A stretch of 7,457 nucleotides of DNA from Betaproteobacteria bacterium (GTDB taxonomy: Bacteria; Pseudomonadota; Gammaproteobacteria; Burkholderiales; SG8-41), in contig JANYDM010000100.1 in the NCBI GenBank assembly GCA_025363575.1, positions 1 through 7,457 of the forward strand. Direction: 5' to 3'. Every line of letters begins with the position of its first letter. The first letter of the stretch is position 1. The translations under genes were made by a program, and so were the position numbers. Positions 1 to 5,591 of the stretch are shown piece after piece. The notes under the pieces are model-generated. The model had not been told where the DNA came from and ran no database searches. It worked only from the letters and a program-made list of their open reading frames with translations.

Positions 1-494
1 TGCGCGCTCCATTTCAGAAACTGGTAACGTTCGCGGTTGCGCTTGAATTCGATGGCCATGTTCTTCTTGAGCGCGTCGGCGGTACCGTAATTATCGACCT
101 GCACCGAGTGGTCCATGATGAGATGCGCGGGAACGCGCGGCTCGATGATTGCGGGGTCCTTGCCCTGCGCCTTGGCAGCTTCACGCATCGCAGCGAAGTC
201 GACGACCAGCGGCACGCCGGTCATGTCCTGCAACAGCACCCGCGCGACCACGAGCGGCACTTCCTCGCTGCGCGCGCCGTTGGGTTTCCAGTTGGCGAGA
301 TTTTTCAGGTGCGCCGCGGTGATTTTTTTGCCGTCGAGGTTGCGCAGCGCAGATTCGAGCACGACGCGCAGGCTCACCGGCAGGCGCGAAACCTTCGCGA
401 CGCCGGCCTTTTCCAGCGCCGGCAGCGAGTAGTATTTGCCGGTCTTGCCGTCGAATTTGAATTCCTGCAGCGTATCGTAGAGGTTGTGACTCAT
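1..494 (-). CDS. acnA: Aconitate hydratase AcnA, N-terminal 164 codons (runs off left edge)
   Basis: This is the beginning of a cytosolic aconitase of the AcnA/IRP type, which interconverts citrate and isocitrate through cis-aconitate in the TCA cycle using a [4Fe-4S] cluster. Read leftwards from the ATG at 494-492, the protein starts [10 protein letters not shown]. It contains [11 protein letters not shown] and [17 protein letters not shown], then [20 protein letters not shown], the signature [12 protein letters not shown], and ends at [12 protein letters not shown]. These match the order of conserved N-terminal blocks of AcnA proteins such as E. coli AcnA (QDFTGVPAVVDLAAMRE, IDHSV, NHERYVFLKWG). 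The cluster cysteines lie further downstream and are not in the window. AcnA proteins are about 900 residues, so roughly 18% is present. An AGGAG Shine-Dalgarno sequence lies 6 bases before the ATG. The gene is divergent from the carboxylate operon to its right. Family identification is very secure. Confidence 0.96.
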   Translation of the reverse strand, partial: MSHNLYDTLQEFKFDGKTGKYYSLPALEKAGVAKVSRLPVSLRVVLESALRNLDGKKITAAHLKNLANWKPNGARSEEVPLVVARVLLQDMTGVPLVVDFAAMREAAKAQGKDPAIIEPRVPAHLIMDHSVQVDNYGTADALKKNMAIEFKRNRERYQFLKWSA

Positions 495-500
495 GAAAAG

Positions 501-505
501 CTCCT
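501..505 (-). promoter_or_regulatory. Ribosome binding site of acnA
   Basis: The forward bases CTCCT read AGGAG on the minus strand, 6 bases upstream of the acnA ATG. This strong Shine-Dalgarno match fixes the start at 494 and agrees with the usual N-terminal length of AcnA. Confidence 0.8.
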
Positions 506-516
506 GAATGCGCGGT

Positions 517-529
517 AGAGTGTGACTCT
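517..529. repeat. Short inverted repeat in the acnA leader (AGAGT-GTG-ACTCT)
   Basis: AGAGT (517-521) and ACTCT (525-529) are perfect complements around a 3-base spacer, 12 bases upstream of the acnA Shine-Dalgarno sequence. The forward octamer TGTGACTC within it (521-528) recurs exactly at 485-492, spanning part of the acnA start codon and codons 2-3. Such short repeats can arise by chance, so a regulatory role is only a possibility. Confidence 0.25.
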
Positions 530-588
530 CACGGCGGAAAATGACAGCAGCGCGCGGACCCGTTGAAGGTTGTACTGAAGCGGGAGTG

Positions 589-606
589 GGCCACAGATTA
601 GTGGCC
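589..606. repeat. Perfect 6-bp inverted repeat (GGCCAC-N6-GTGGCC)
   Basis: GGCCAC at 589-594 and GTGGCC at 601-606 flank the 6-base spacer AGATTA. The arms are perfect and GC-rich. As DNA this could be an operator for a dimeric regulator of either divergent gene. As RNA in an acnA leader it would form a stable hairpin with loop UAAUCU. It lacks the run of T residues expected of an intrinsic terminator on either strand. The loop is not the CAGUGN loop of animal iron-responsive elements. Confidence 0.45.
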
Positions 607-641
607 GGAATGCGGTTAAAAGTTCACCCAAGCGGCTGACG

Positions 642-671
642 ATAATAGCCGTGCGCCGCATCTGGCAGCAA
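642..671 (-). promoter_or_regulatory. Candidate sigma-70 promoter for acnA
   Basis: On the minus strand TTGCTG (forward 666-671) and TATTAT (forward 642-647) are separated by 18 bases. The -10 matches TATAAT at 5 of 6 positions; the -35 matches TTGACA only at its TTG. Transcription would begin near 635, giving an acnA leader of about 140 bases that contains both the inverted repeat at 589-606 and the hairpin at 517-529. This rests on consensus matching by eye only. Confidence 0.35.
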
Positions 672-760
672 AGACACGCAGACGATCCGCTTCTCGCGAC
701 ACACTGCGCGCAGTCAGGCCGTACGCTGACGATGCGGACGCACGATAGGCGAAAAGCCCA

Positions 761-769
761 TGCTATCAT
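761..769 (+). promoter_or_regulatory. Candidate extended -10 promoter of the carboxylate operon
   Basis: TGCTATCAT matches the extended -10 pattern TGnTATAAT with one mismatch. No good -35 hexamer stands 16-18 bases upstream (around CACGAT, 741-746), which is tolerable for extended -10 promoters. Transcription would start near 776, giving a leader of about 86 bases. It would also leave the ATG at 760 untranscribed, supporting the GTG at 862 as the real first start codon. Confidence 0.3.
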
Positions 770-845
770 CGCAGCTCATCCGGATTGCCCAAAATTACCC
801 GGTGCGACGCGGTTGGCCGCACATATATACGTTACAACGCCGAGC

Positions 846-852
846 GAAGGAG
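846..852 (+). promoter_or_regulatory. Ribosome binding site that decides the ThDP-enzyme start
   Basis: GAAGGAG lies 9 bases before the GTG at 862. The in-frame ATG at 760 has no comparable purine-rich site before it. This, with the position at which family homology begins, selects the GTG start. Confidence 0.65.
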
Positions 853-861
853 CGGACGGGA

Positions 862-2475
862 GTGCCCAAGACAGCAGATATCATCGCCCACGCGCTGTAC
901 GAAGACGGCGTGCGTTACGCGTTCGGCATTCCGGGCGGAGAAGTTCTCGAATTGCTGGAGGCTTTCCGCAAAGTCGGCATCAAATTTGTGTTGACCAAGC
1001 AGGAACTGGGGGCCGGCATCATGGCCGATGCGACCTATCAGCTGACCGGCAAGCCCGGCGTGCTGGTCGCAACTCTGGGGCCGGGGATTACCAATACGAC
1101 GACTGCAGTGGCGCAGGCGCTGCTCGATCGTTCCGCGGTAATCGTGCTGACGGGCGAGATTGCGACTACGCTCAAACCGATTTATACGCACCAGATTCTC
1201 GACCAGGAGTCATTGCTGCGTCCGCTCGTCAAATGGACGACGACGATCGCCGCGAAGAATGCGTTCGATCAGGTCCGTAAAGGACTCGCGATAGCGCGCC
1301 AGCCGATGCCCGGTCCCGTGCATTTCAATGTGCCGACCGATGTGGCGGGCGCGGAACAGGCGGAAGCGCGGCGCTTTGCGCCCGTGGCAGTGCGTACATT
1401 GCCGCGGCGCGAAGACCGCGCGCCGATCGAAGCGCTGTTGAAGAAGGCGAAACGGCCGCTGGCGCTGGTCGGCGTCGGCGTGCAGCTCGATGGCGCCGAG
1501 CGCGAATTCAAGCGCTTCATCGAGGCGTGGCGGGTGCCGTTCATTGCGACGTACAAAGCCAAAGGCGTGGTGCCGGAAGATCATGCGCTGTGCGCCGGCG
1601 CCACCGGCTTAAGCCCGGTCGTCGACAAGATTCACATGGCGCACGTGCGCGAAGCCGATCTGATCCTGACGGTGGGCTTCGATCCGGTCGAACTGCGGGC
1701 CGACTGGATGGCGCCGTGGGACGAGAAGAAGGCGACCATCAACATCGACCTGGTGCCGAACAGCCATCACGTGTTTCGCACTACTTATGAATATACGGGC
1801 AGCATTGCGAGCTGCCTGCAGACGCTCACGCAGTCGGCGCCCAAGCGCACGCCGTCGCGCTGGCTCGACGCCGATCTCGACCGCTATCGCCGCACGGTGC
1901 AGAACGCCATCGAAAGCAATCCGGTAAAAGGGCTCGGCCCGTACCAGGTTGCAGTCGCGCTGCGCGAAGTGTTTCCGCGCGACACGATCGCGACCATAGA
2001 CACCGGCTCGCACCGCATTCTGATCAACCATGTCTGGCAGTCGTACGAGCCGCGGCGTCTGCTGCAATCCAATGGCCTCGGCACCATGGGTTACGCGCTG
2101 CCGTCGGCGATCGCGGCCAAGATGCTGTTCCCCAAGCGACCGGTGCTCGCGATGATGGGCGAGGCGGGGCTCGACATGGTAATCGGCGAAATGGCGCTGC
2201 TCGCGCAGCACAAGCTCGCGTTGACGCTGGTAGTCTTCCGCGACGACACGCTGTCGCTGATCAAGCTCAAGCAGGAACGCATGAAACTGCCGGAGACGGG
2301 CGTGACGATGGGCAGCCCGGACTACGTGATGGTGGCCGAGGCCTACGGCGGCAACGGTTTTGTCGTCAACAACGCAGCCGAGCTGAAAAAGGCCGCGCGC
2401 GTCGCGCTCAACAGCAAGCGGTTTACGCTGATCGAAGCGCGCATCAATCCCGCCGAATACAAACATCAGATGTGA
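862..2475 (+). CDS. Divergent thiamine-diphosphate enzyme (acetolactate synthase/2-oxoacid decarboxylase superfamily)
   Basis: This predicted cytoplasmic ThDP enzyme of 537 residues has the three-domain layout of the acetolactate synthase superfamily. The N-terminal pyrimidine-binding domain covers about residues 1-170, with GIPGGE and the conserved cofactor-activating glutamate at E48 in KQELGAG. The central domain covers about 190-330. The C-terminal diphosphate domain covers about 360-520, with NGLGTMGYALPSAIAAK. The metal-binding GDG-X(n)-NN motif is altered: GDG is GEA (433-435) and the position of the metal-binding Asn is D461 in RDD. The tryptophan of the QWQ segment in true acetohydroxyacid synthases is a lysine (K470), so branched-chain amino acid synthesis is unlikely. 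The start is the GTG at 862, where homology begins and a GAAGGAG site precedes it; the ATG at 760 would add 34 arginine-rich residues. It is the first gene of the operon and its stop nearly abuts tctB. Likely substrates are 2-oxo acids made by the pathway (inference); the exact reaction is unknown. Confidence 0.88.
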   Translation: MPKTADIIAHALYEDGVRYAFGIPGGEVLELLEAFRKVGIKFVLTKQELGAGIMADATYQLTGKPGVLVATLGPGITNTTTAVAQALLDRSAVIVLTGEIATTLKPIYTHQILDQESLLRPLVKWTTTIAAKNAFDQVRKGLAIARQPMPGPVHFNVPTDVAGAEQAEARRFAPVAVRTLPRREDRAPIEALLKKAKRPLALVGVGVQLDGAEREFKRFIEAWRVPFIATYKAKGVVPEDHALCAGATGLSPVVDKIHMAHVREADLILTVGFDPVELRADWMAPWDEKKATINIDLVPNSHHVFRTTYEYTGSIASCLQTLTQSAPKRTPSRWLDADLDRYRRTVQNAIESNPVKGLGPYQVAVALREVFPRDTIATIDTGSHRILINHVWQSYEPRRLLQSNGLGTMGYALPSAIAAKMLFPKRPVLAMMGEAGLDMVIGEMALLAQHKLALTLVVFRDDTLSLIKLKQERMKLPETGVTMGSPDYVMVAEAYGGNGFVVNNAAELKKAARVALNSKRFTLIEARINPAEYKHQM

Positions 2476-2483
2476 TGCCATGA
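2470..2483 (+). promoter_or_regulatory. Overlapping stop/start junction coupling the ThDP gene to tctB
   Basis: The ThDP enzyme ends ATG TGA (2470-2475). The last base of that stop begins ATG CCA TGA (2475-2483), a two-codon frame whose stop overlaps the tctB ATG at 2480 as ATGA. No clear Shine-Dalgarno sequence precedes tctB, so it is probably translated by termination-reinitiation from the upstream gene. The overlaps are plain in the sequence; use of the mini-frame is not shown. Confidence 0.45.
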
Positions 2484-3016
2484 CCATAGACAGAATTATC
2501 AGTGCTGCCACTCTGTTTCTCGCCGCGGTTTATCTGTACGCGACGACGCAGATCCCGACGCTCGAAATCGGCGACCCGCTCGGGCCCAAGGCGTTTCCCA
2601 ACCTGCTCGGCATCGCGCTGATCCTGGCTGCGATATTGCTCTTCGTCGAGACGCTGAAGGCCAAGCCCGAGGAGGCGGCAGCGCCCGCTGTGCCGCGCGG
2701 AAGCATGCGCCATCTGTGGATGATAGGCGGCGTGATTGCGTGGACGGCATTTTATTTCGGCGTCTTCGACGTGGCCGGTTATCTCTTGTCGACGGCGATT
2801 TATCTGCTGGTGCTGACGGGTGTTTTCAATCGCGGCAAGCGATTCGCGAACGTTCTAACGTCGGTGCTGTTCGCGCTCGGCAGCTATATTTTGTTCGTCG
2901 AGATTCTCGGCGTTACGCTGGCGAAGGGCGCGCCGCCGATTGATATGCTCAGCTCGGCCGTGGATTTCAGCTGGAAGTACGTGGTTGAGGCGATCAAAAA
3001 TATGTTCGGACACTGA
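2480..3016 (+). CDS. tctB: Small membrane subunit TctB of a tripartite tricarboxylate transporter
   Basis: This 178-residue protein matches the TctB family (DUF1468-type), the small integral membrane subunit that pairs with TctA in sodium- or proton-driven, binding-protein-dependent carboxylate uptake. Four hydrophobic segments are visible: about 7-25 (ending YLYATTQIP), 44-64 (LLGIALILAAILLFVE), 78-118 (one or two helices, with VIAWTAFYFGVFDVAGYLL) and 124-148 (LFALGSYILFVEILGV). The segment IGDPLGPKAFPNLLG after the first helix is typical of the family, which commonly carries a G-P-x-x-F/P-P loop there. Length is normal for TctB (about 140-180). The gene lies between the ThDP enzyme (4-base gap) and tctA (2-base gap), in the common tctB-tctA order. 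It lacks a good ribosome site and is probably translationally coupled. Substrate cannot be read from this subunit. Confidence 0.9.
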   Translation: MTIDRIISAATLFLAAVYLYATTQIPTLEIGDPLGPKAFPNLLGIALILAAILLFVETLKAKPEEAAAPAVPRGSMRHLWMIGGVIAWTAFYFGVFDVAGYLLSTAIYLLVLTGVFNRGKRFANVLTSVLFALGSYILFVEILGVTLAKGAPPIDMLSSAVDFSWKYVVEAIKNMFGH

Positions 3017-3018
3017 CA

Positions 3019-4530
3019 ATGGACACTCTCGGACACATTATGCACGGCTTCAACGTCGCGTTGATGCCGATCAACCTCTGGTACACCTTCCTCGGTTGTT
3101 TCATGGGCACCATCATCGGCATCCTGCCCGGTATCGGGCCGGCCGCGGGCATCGGGCTGCTGATACCGATCACGTTCGGCATGGACCCGACCTCGGCGCT
3201 CATCATGATGGCCGGCATCTATTACGGCGCGATGTACGGCGGCTCGACGACGTCGATATTGATCAATACGCCGGGCGAGGCATCGTCGGTGATGACGGCG
3301 CTCGACGGCTATCAGATGGCGAAGAATGGCCGCGCGGGCGCGGCGCTCGCGGTGTCCGCCATCGGTTCATTCCTGGCAGGATCGTTCGGAATTATCGCGT
3401 TGACCATACTCGCAGTGCCCCTGGCGGCAGTCGCGCTAAAGTTCGGGCCGGCCGAATATTTCTGCCTGATGCTGTTCGCGCTGGCGGCAGTGTCGTCGCT
3501 CACCGGTAAATCGGCGGCCAAGGGCATCATCTCGACTTTGCTCGGCCTGATGGTCGCGACCATCGGCATCGATCTGCAGAGCGGCCAGCCGCGCTACACG
3601 ATGGGCGTGCCCGAATTGCAGGACGGCGTCGGCTTCCTGGTCGTGGTGGTCGGCATGTTCGCGATCGGCGAAGTGTTCAGCAATCTCGAAGAGCACATCA
3701 AGGGCAAGGCCGAAATCATCCGCTTGAGCGGGCGTTTATGGCTGACGCGCGAGGAATGGCGCCGCTCGGTGATGCCCATCATCCGCGGCGGTCTGATCGG
3801 CTTCTTCAAAGGCGTGCTGCCGGGCGCCGGCGCGACGATAGCCACCATGCTGTCGTACACGGTGGAAAAGCGCATTTCGAAGACGCCCGAAAAGTTCGGC
3901 ACGGGCATGATAGAGGGCGTAGCCGGGCCGGAGGCGGCTAACAACGCGGCGACGTGCGGATCGATGGTGCCGTTGCTGACGTTGGGTATACCCGGCTCCG
4001 GCGCGACCGCGGTGCTGATGGGCGCTTTCATCATGTACGGAATCCAGCCGGGACCGCTGCTGTTCGAGAAGCGGCCCGACCTGGTGTGGGGACTCGTCGA
4101 CAGCATGTACATCGGCAACATCATGCTGCTGATATTGAACCTGCCGCTGATCGGGATCTTCGTGCGCATCCTCTATATTCCGACCGGCATTCTGCTGTCG
4201 CTGATCCTCGCGATATCCGCCATCGGCGTTTACTCGATCAACGGCAACACGCTCGAGCTGCAGATGGCGCTGATGTTCGGCATCATCGGTTACGTTTTCC
4301 GCAAGATCGATATTCCTCTCGCGCCCATGGTGCTGGCGCTGGTGCTCGGCGGCATCATGGAACAATCGTTTCGCCAGGCGATGACGATCTCCGGCGCCGA
4401 CCCCAAGGTGTTCGTCGGCAGCGGCATCTGCATCACGCTGCTGATACTGGCGGTCGTCATGGTGCTGCTGCCGGTGGTCCTGCCGCGGCTGCGCGCCATG
4501 AAAGAAGGCCCGGAAGACCTCGATTCGTAA
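3019..4530 (+). CDS. tctA: Large membrane subunit TctA of a tripartite tricarboxylate transporter
   Basis: This 503-residue polytopic inner membrane protein is the transport subunit of a TTT system. It carries the family hallmarks: GILPGIGPAAGIGLLIP (34-50), IYYGAMYGGSTTSILINTPG (67-86), followed by EASSVMTALDGYQMAKNGRAG, and later PEAANNAATCGSMVPLLTLG (304-323) and GIPGSGATAVLMGAFIMYGI. The first motif has a counterpart in the second half, GVLPGAGATIATMLSY (265-280), consistent with the inverted-repeat fold known for this kind of carrier. About 10-12 hydrophobic segments are visible, and length is typical. The start is the ATG two bases after the tctB stop, with a weak GGA 8 bases before it. 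Together with TctB it would import a carboxylate such as citrate or another di- or tricarboxylate. The substrate is normally set by a periplasmic TctC/Bug protein, which is absent from the window. Confidence 0.96.
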   Translation: MDTLGHIMHGFNVALMPINLWYTFLGCFMGTIIGILPGIGPAAGIGLLIPITFGMDPTSALIMMAGIYYGAMYGGSTTSILINTPGEASSVMTALDGYQMAKNGRAGAALAVSAIGSFLAGSFGIIALTILAVPLAAVALKFGPAEYFCLMLFALAAVSSLTGKSAAKGIISTLLGLMVATIGIDLQSGQPRYTMGVPELQDGVGFLVVVVGMFAIGEVFSNLEEHIKGKAEIIRLSGRLWLTREEWRRSVMPIIRGGLIGFFKGVLPGAGATIATMLSYTVEKRISKTPEKFGTGMIEGVAGPEAANNAATCGSMVPLLTLGIPGSGATAVLMGAFIMYGIQPGPLLFEKRPDLVWGLVDSMYIGNIMLLILNLPLIGIFVRILYIPTGILLSLILAISAIGVYSINGNTLELQMALMFGIIGYVFRKIDIPLAPMVLALVLGGIMEQSFRQAMTISGADPKVFVGSGICITLLILAVVMVLLPVVLPRLRAMKEGPEDLDS

Positions 4531-4554
4531 TACGCGATTTTGAAAGGCAGATAG

Positions 4555-5580
4555 ATGCATCGTATTACGCTCATTCCCGGCGACGGTATCGGCCCCGAAG
4601 TTACCGCGTCCGCGCGTGAAATCGTCTCTGCGGCGGGCGCCGACGTCACGTGGGAGATCGCCGAAGCCGGCATGCGCGCAGGCGAGAAAACCGGCCGGCC
4701 GCTCGCGGAGTCGGTCATCGAGTCGATCCGCAAGAACAAGCTCGCGCTCAAAGGCCCGACGCAGACGCCGTTCGGCGATCCGTATCCGGTCTATGTCGGC
4801 GACCGCGTTTATCCGAGCGTGGCCATCGGATTGCGCAAAGAACTCGGTTTCTACGCGGCGGTGCGGCCGATCAAAAACTATCCAGGCGTGAAGTCGCGCT
4901 ATGACAACGTCGACTTCATCATCTTTCGCGAGAATTCTGAAGACCTCTATATGGGCATCGAGCGGATGATCGATGCCGACACGGCAGAGGCGATCAAGAT
5001 CATTACGCGCGGGGCGTCCGAGCGCATCGCGCGCTTCGCCTTCGAATATCTGAGGAAGCTCGGGCGCAAGCGGCTCACAGTCGTGCACAAAGCAAACGTG
5101 CTTAAAATGACCGACGGGTTGTTCATGAAGGTTGCGCAGGATGTCGCGCGCGACTACCCGGACATGCAGCTAGATAATCGCGTAATAGATGCATTGTGCA
5201 TGGAGCTCGTCATCAAGCCCGAGACTTTCGACGGCCTGCTGCTGCAGAACCTGTACGGCGACATCGTGTCCGACCTCGGCGCCGGGTTGATCGGCGGGCT
5301 GGGCGTCGCGCCCGGCGCGAATATCGGCATTGACTGCGCAATGTTCGAGGCCGTGCACGGCAGCGCGCCCGATATCGCGGGCAAAGATCTCGCCAACCCG
5401 ATGTCGCTCATTCTGTCTGCCGTTATGCTGCTGCGCTACATCGGCGAGAATGACGCCGCAGCGCGCATAGATACAGCGCTGACCGCGGTACTCGCCGCCA
5501 AAGAGCACGTGACGCGCGATCTCGGCGGCAAGTCCGGCACGCGCGAGATGACCAAAGCAATCGTCGAAAAACTCCAATAG
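4555..5580 (+). CDS. Isocitrate/isopropylmalate dehydrogenase family protein, probably NAD-dependent
   Basis: This 341-residue beta-decarboxylating dehydrogenase would oxidise a 2-hydroxy acid with a 3-carboxylate to a 2-oxo acid, releasing CO2. It opens IPGDGIGPEV (7-16). Against E. coli isocitrate dehydrogenase, most catalytic residues align: S88 (S113), R94 (R119), R104 (R129), R125 (R153), Y132 (Y160) in RENSEDLYMGIE, K179 (K230), D212 (D283), D236 (D307) and D240 (D311). The position of N115, however, is A90 (SVA instead of SLN), so the substrate's distal group may be bound differently. In EAVHGSAPDIAGKDLANP, D273-I274 replace the Lys-Tyr pair that selects NADP in E. coli, pointing to NAD. 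Size fits the short NAD-isocitrate dehydrogenase type. AAAGG 7 bases before the ATG is the ribosome site; the gap to tctA is 24 bases. Isocitrate is possible, but homoisocitrate or another related hydroxy acid is equally open. Confidence 0.9.
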   Translation: MHRITLIPGDGIGPEVTASAREIVSAAGADVTWEIAEAGMRAGEKTGRPLAESVIESIRKNKLALKGPTQTPFGDPYPVYVGDRVYPSVAIGLRKELGFYAAVRPIKNYPGVKSRYDNVDFIIFRENSEDLYMGIERMIDADTAEAIKIITRGASERIARFAFEYLRKLGRKRLTVVHKANVLKMTDGLFMKVAQDVARDYPDMQLDNRVIDALCMELVIKPETFDGLLLQNLYGDIVSDLGAGLIGGLGVAPGANIGIDCAMFEAVHGSAPDIAGKDLANPMSLILSAVMLLRYIGENDAAARIDTALTAVLAAKEHVTRDLGGKSGTREMTKAIVEKLQ

Positions 5581-5584
5581 GAAG
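5579..5584 (+). promoter_or_regulatory. Ribosome binding site overlapping the preceding stop codon
   Basis: AGGAAG begins within the TAG stop of the dehydrogenase gene (5578-5580) and lies 7 bases before the ATG at 5592. The overlap suggests the two genes are translated from one message in close succession. Confidence 0.6.
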
Positions 5585-5591
5585 TACAGAA

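Larger units (their letters stand above)
495..861. other. Divergent intergenic region between acnA and the carboxylate operon
   Basis: No gene is evident in these 367 bases. Open frames crossing it on either strand are arginine-rich, lack family motifs and continue as shadows of the flanking genes. Because the neighbours diverge, both promoters should lie here. Seen directly: a TTGCTG/TATTAT pair facing acnA (642-671), a TGCTATCAT extended -10 facing the operon (761-769), a perfect 6-bp inverted repeat (589-606), a small hairpin near the acnA start (517-529), and an AT-rich patch ACATATATACGTTACAAC (821-838) upstream of the operon's first start codon. No tRNA, riboswitch or terminator was recognised. 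No transcriptional regulator gene adjoins it within the window. Confidence 0.75.

Noticed and set aside
108..518. Plus-strand open frame across the left end
   Set aside because: It is antisense to the conserved acnA coding sequence and has low-complexity shadow composition with no motif.
589..606. Inverted repeat as an intrinsic terminator
   Set aside because: No T-run follows the stem on either strand, and it lies upstream of both divergent genes rather than after a gene end.
809..820. Tiny hairpin GCGG-TTGG-CCGC before the operon start
   Set aside because: A 4-bp GC stem is common by chance in GC-rich DNA, and nothing else supports it as a regulatory structure.
760..861. Upstream in-frame ATG at 760 as the start of the ThDP enzyme
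   Set aside because: The 34 extra residues are arginine-rich and unlike the family N-terminus, no ribosome site precedes this ATG, and a plausible extended -10 element overlaps it. The GTG at 862 has a GAAGGAG site and starts where homology begins.
651..1280. Plus-strand frame covering the intergenic region and the start of the ThDP gene
   Set aside because: It overlaps the ThDP gene in another frame; its arginine- and aspartate-rich sequence matches no family.
862..2475. Assignment of the ThDP enzyme as the acetolactate synthase large subunit (ilvB/ilvI)
   Set aside because: The GDG/NN motif and the QWQ tryptophan are changed, no small regulatory subunit or ilvC follows, and the context is a transporter operon.
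1609..2511. 300-codon open frame on the minus strand opposite the ThDP enzyme
   Set aside because: Composition is typical of a shadow frame (Arg/His/Gln/Asp-rich), it has no recognisable domain, and the opposite strand holds a clear conserved protein.
3736..5088. Long open frame of 450 codons on the minus strand, antisense to tctA and the dehydrogenase gene
   Set aside because: It lies opposite two confidently identified genes, crosses their boundary, is rich in Arg, His, Asp and Gln as expected for a shadow of GC-rich codons, and shows no family motif.
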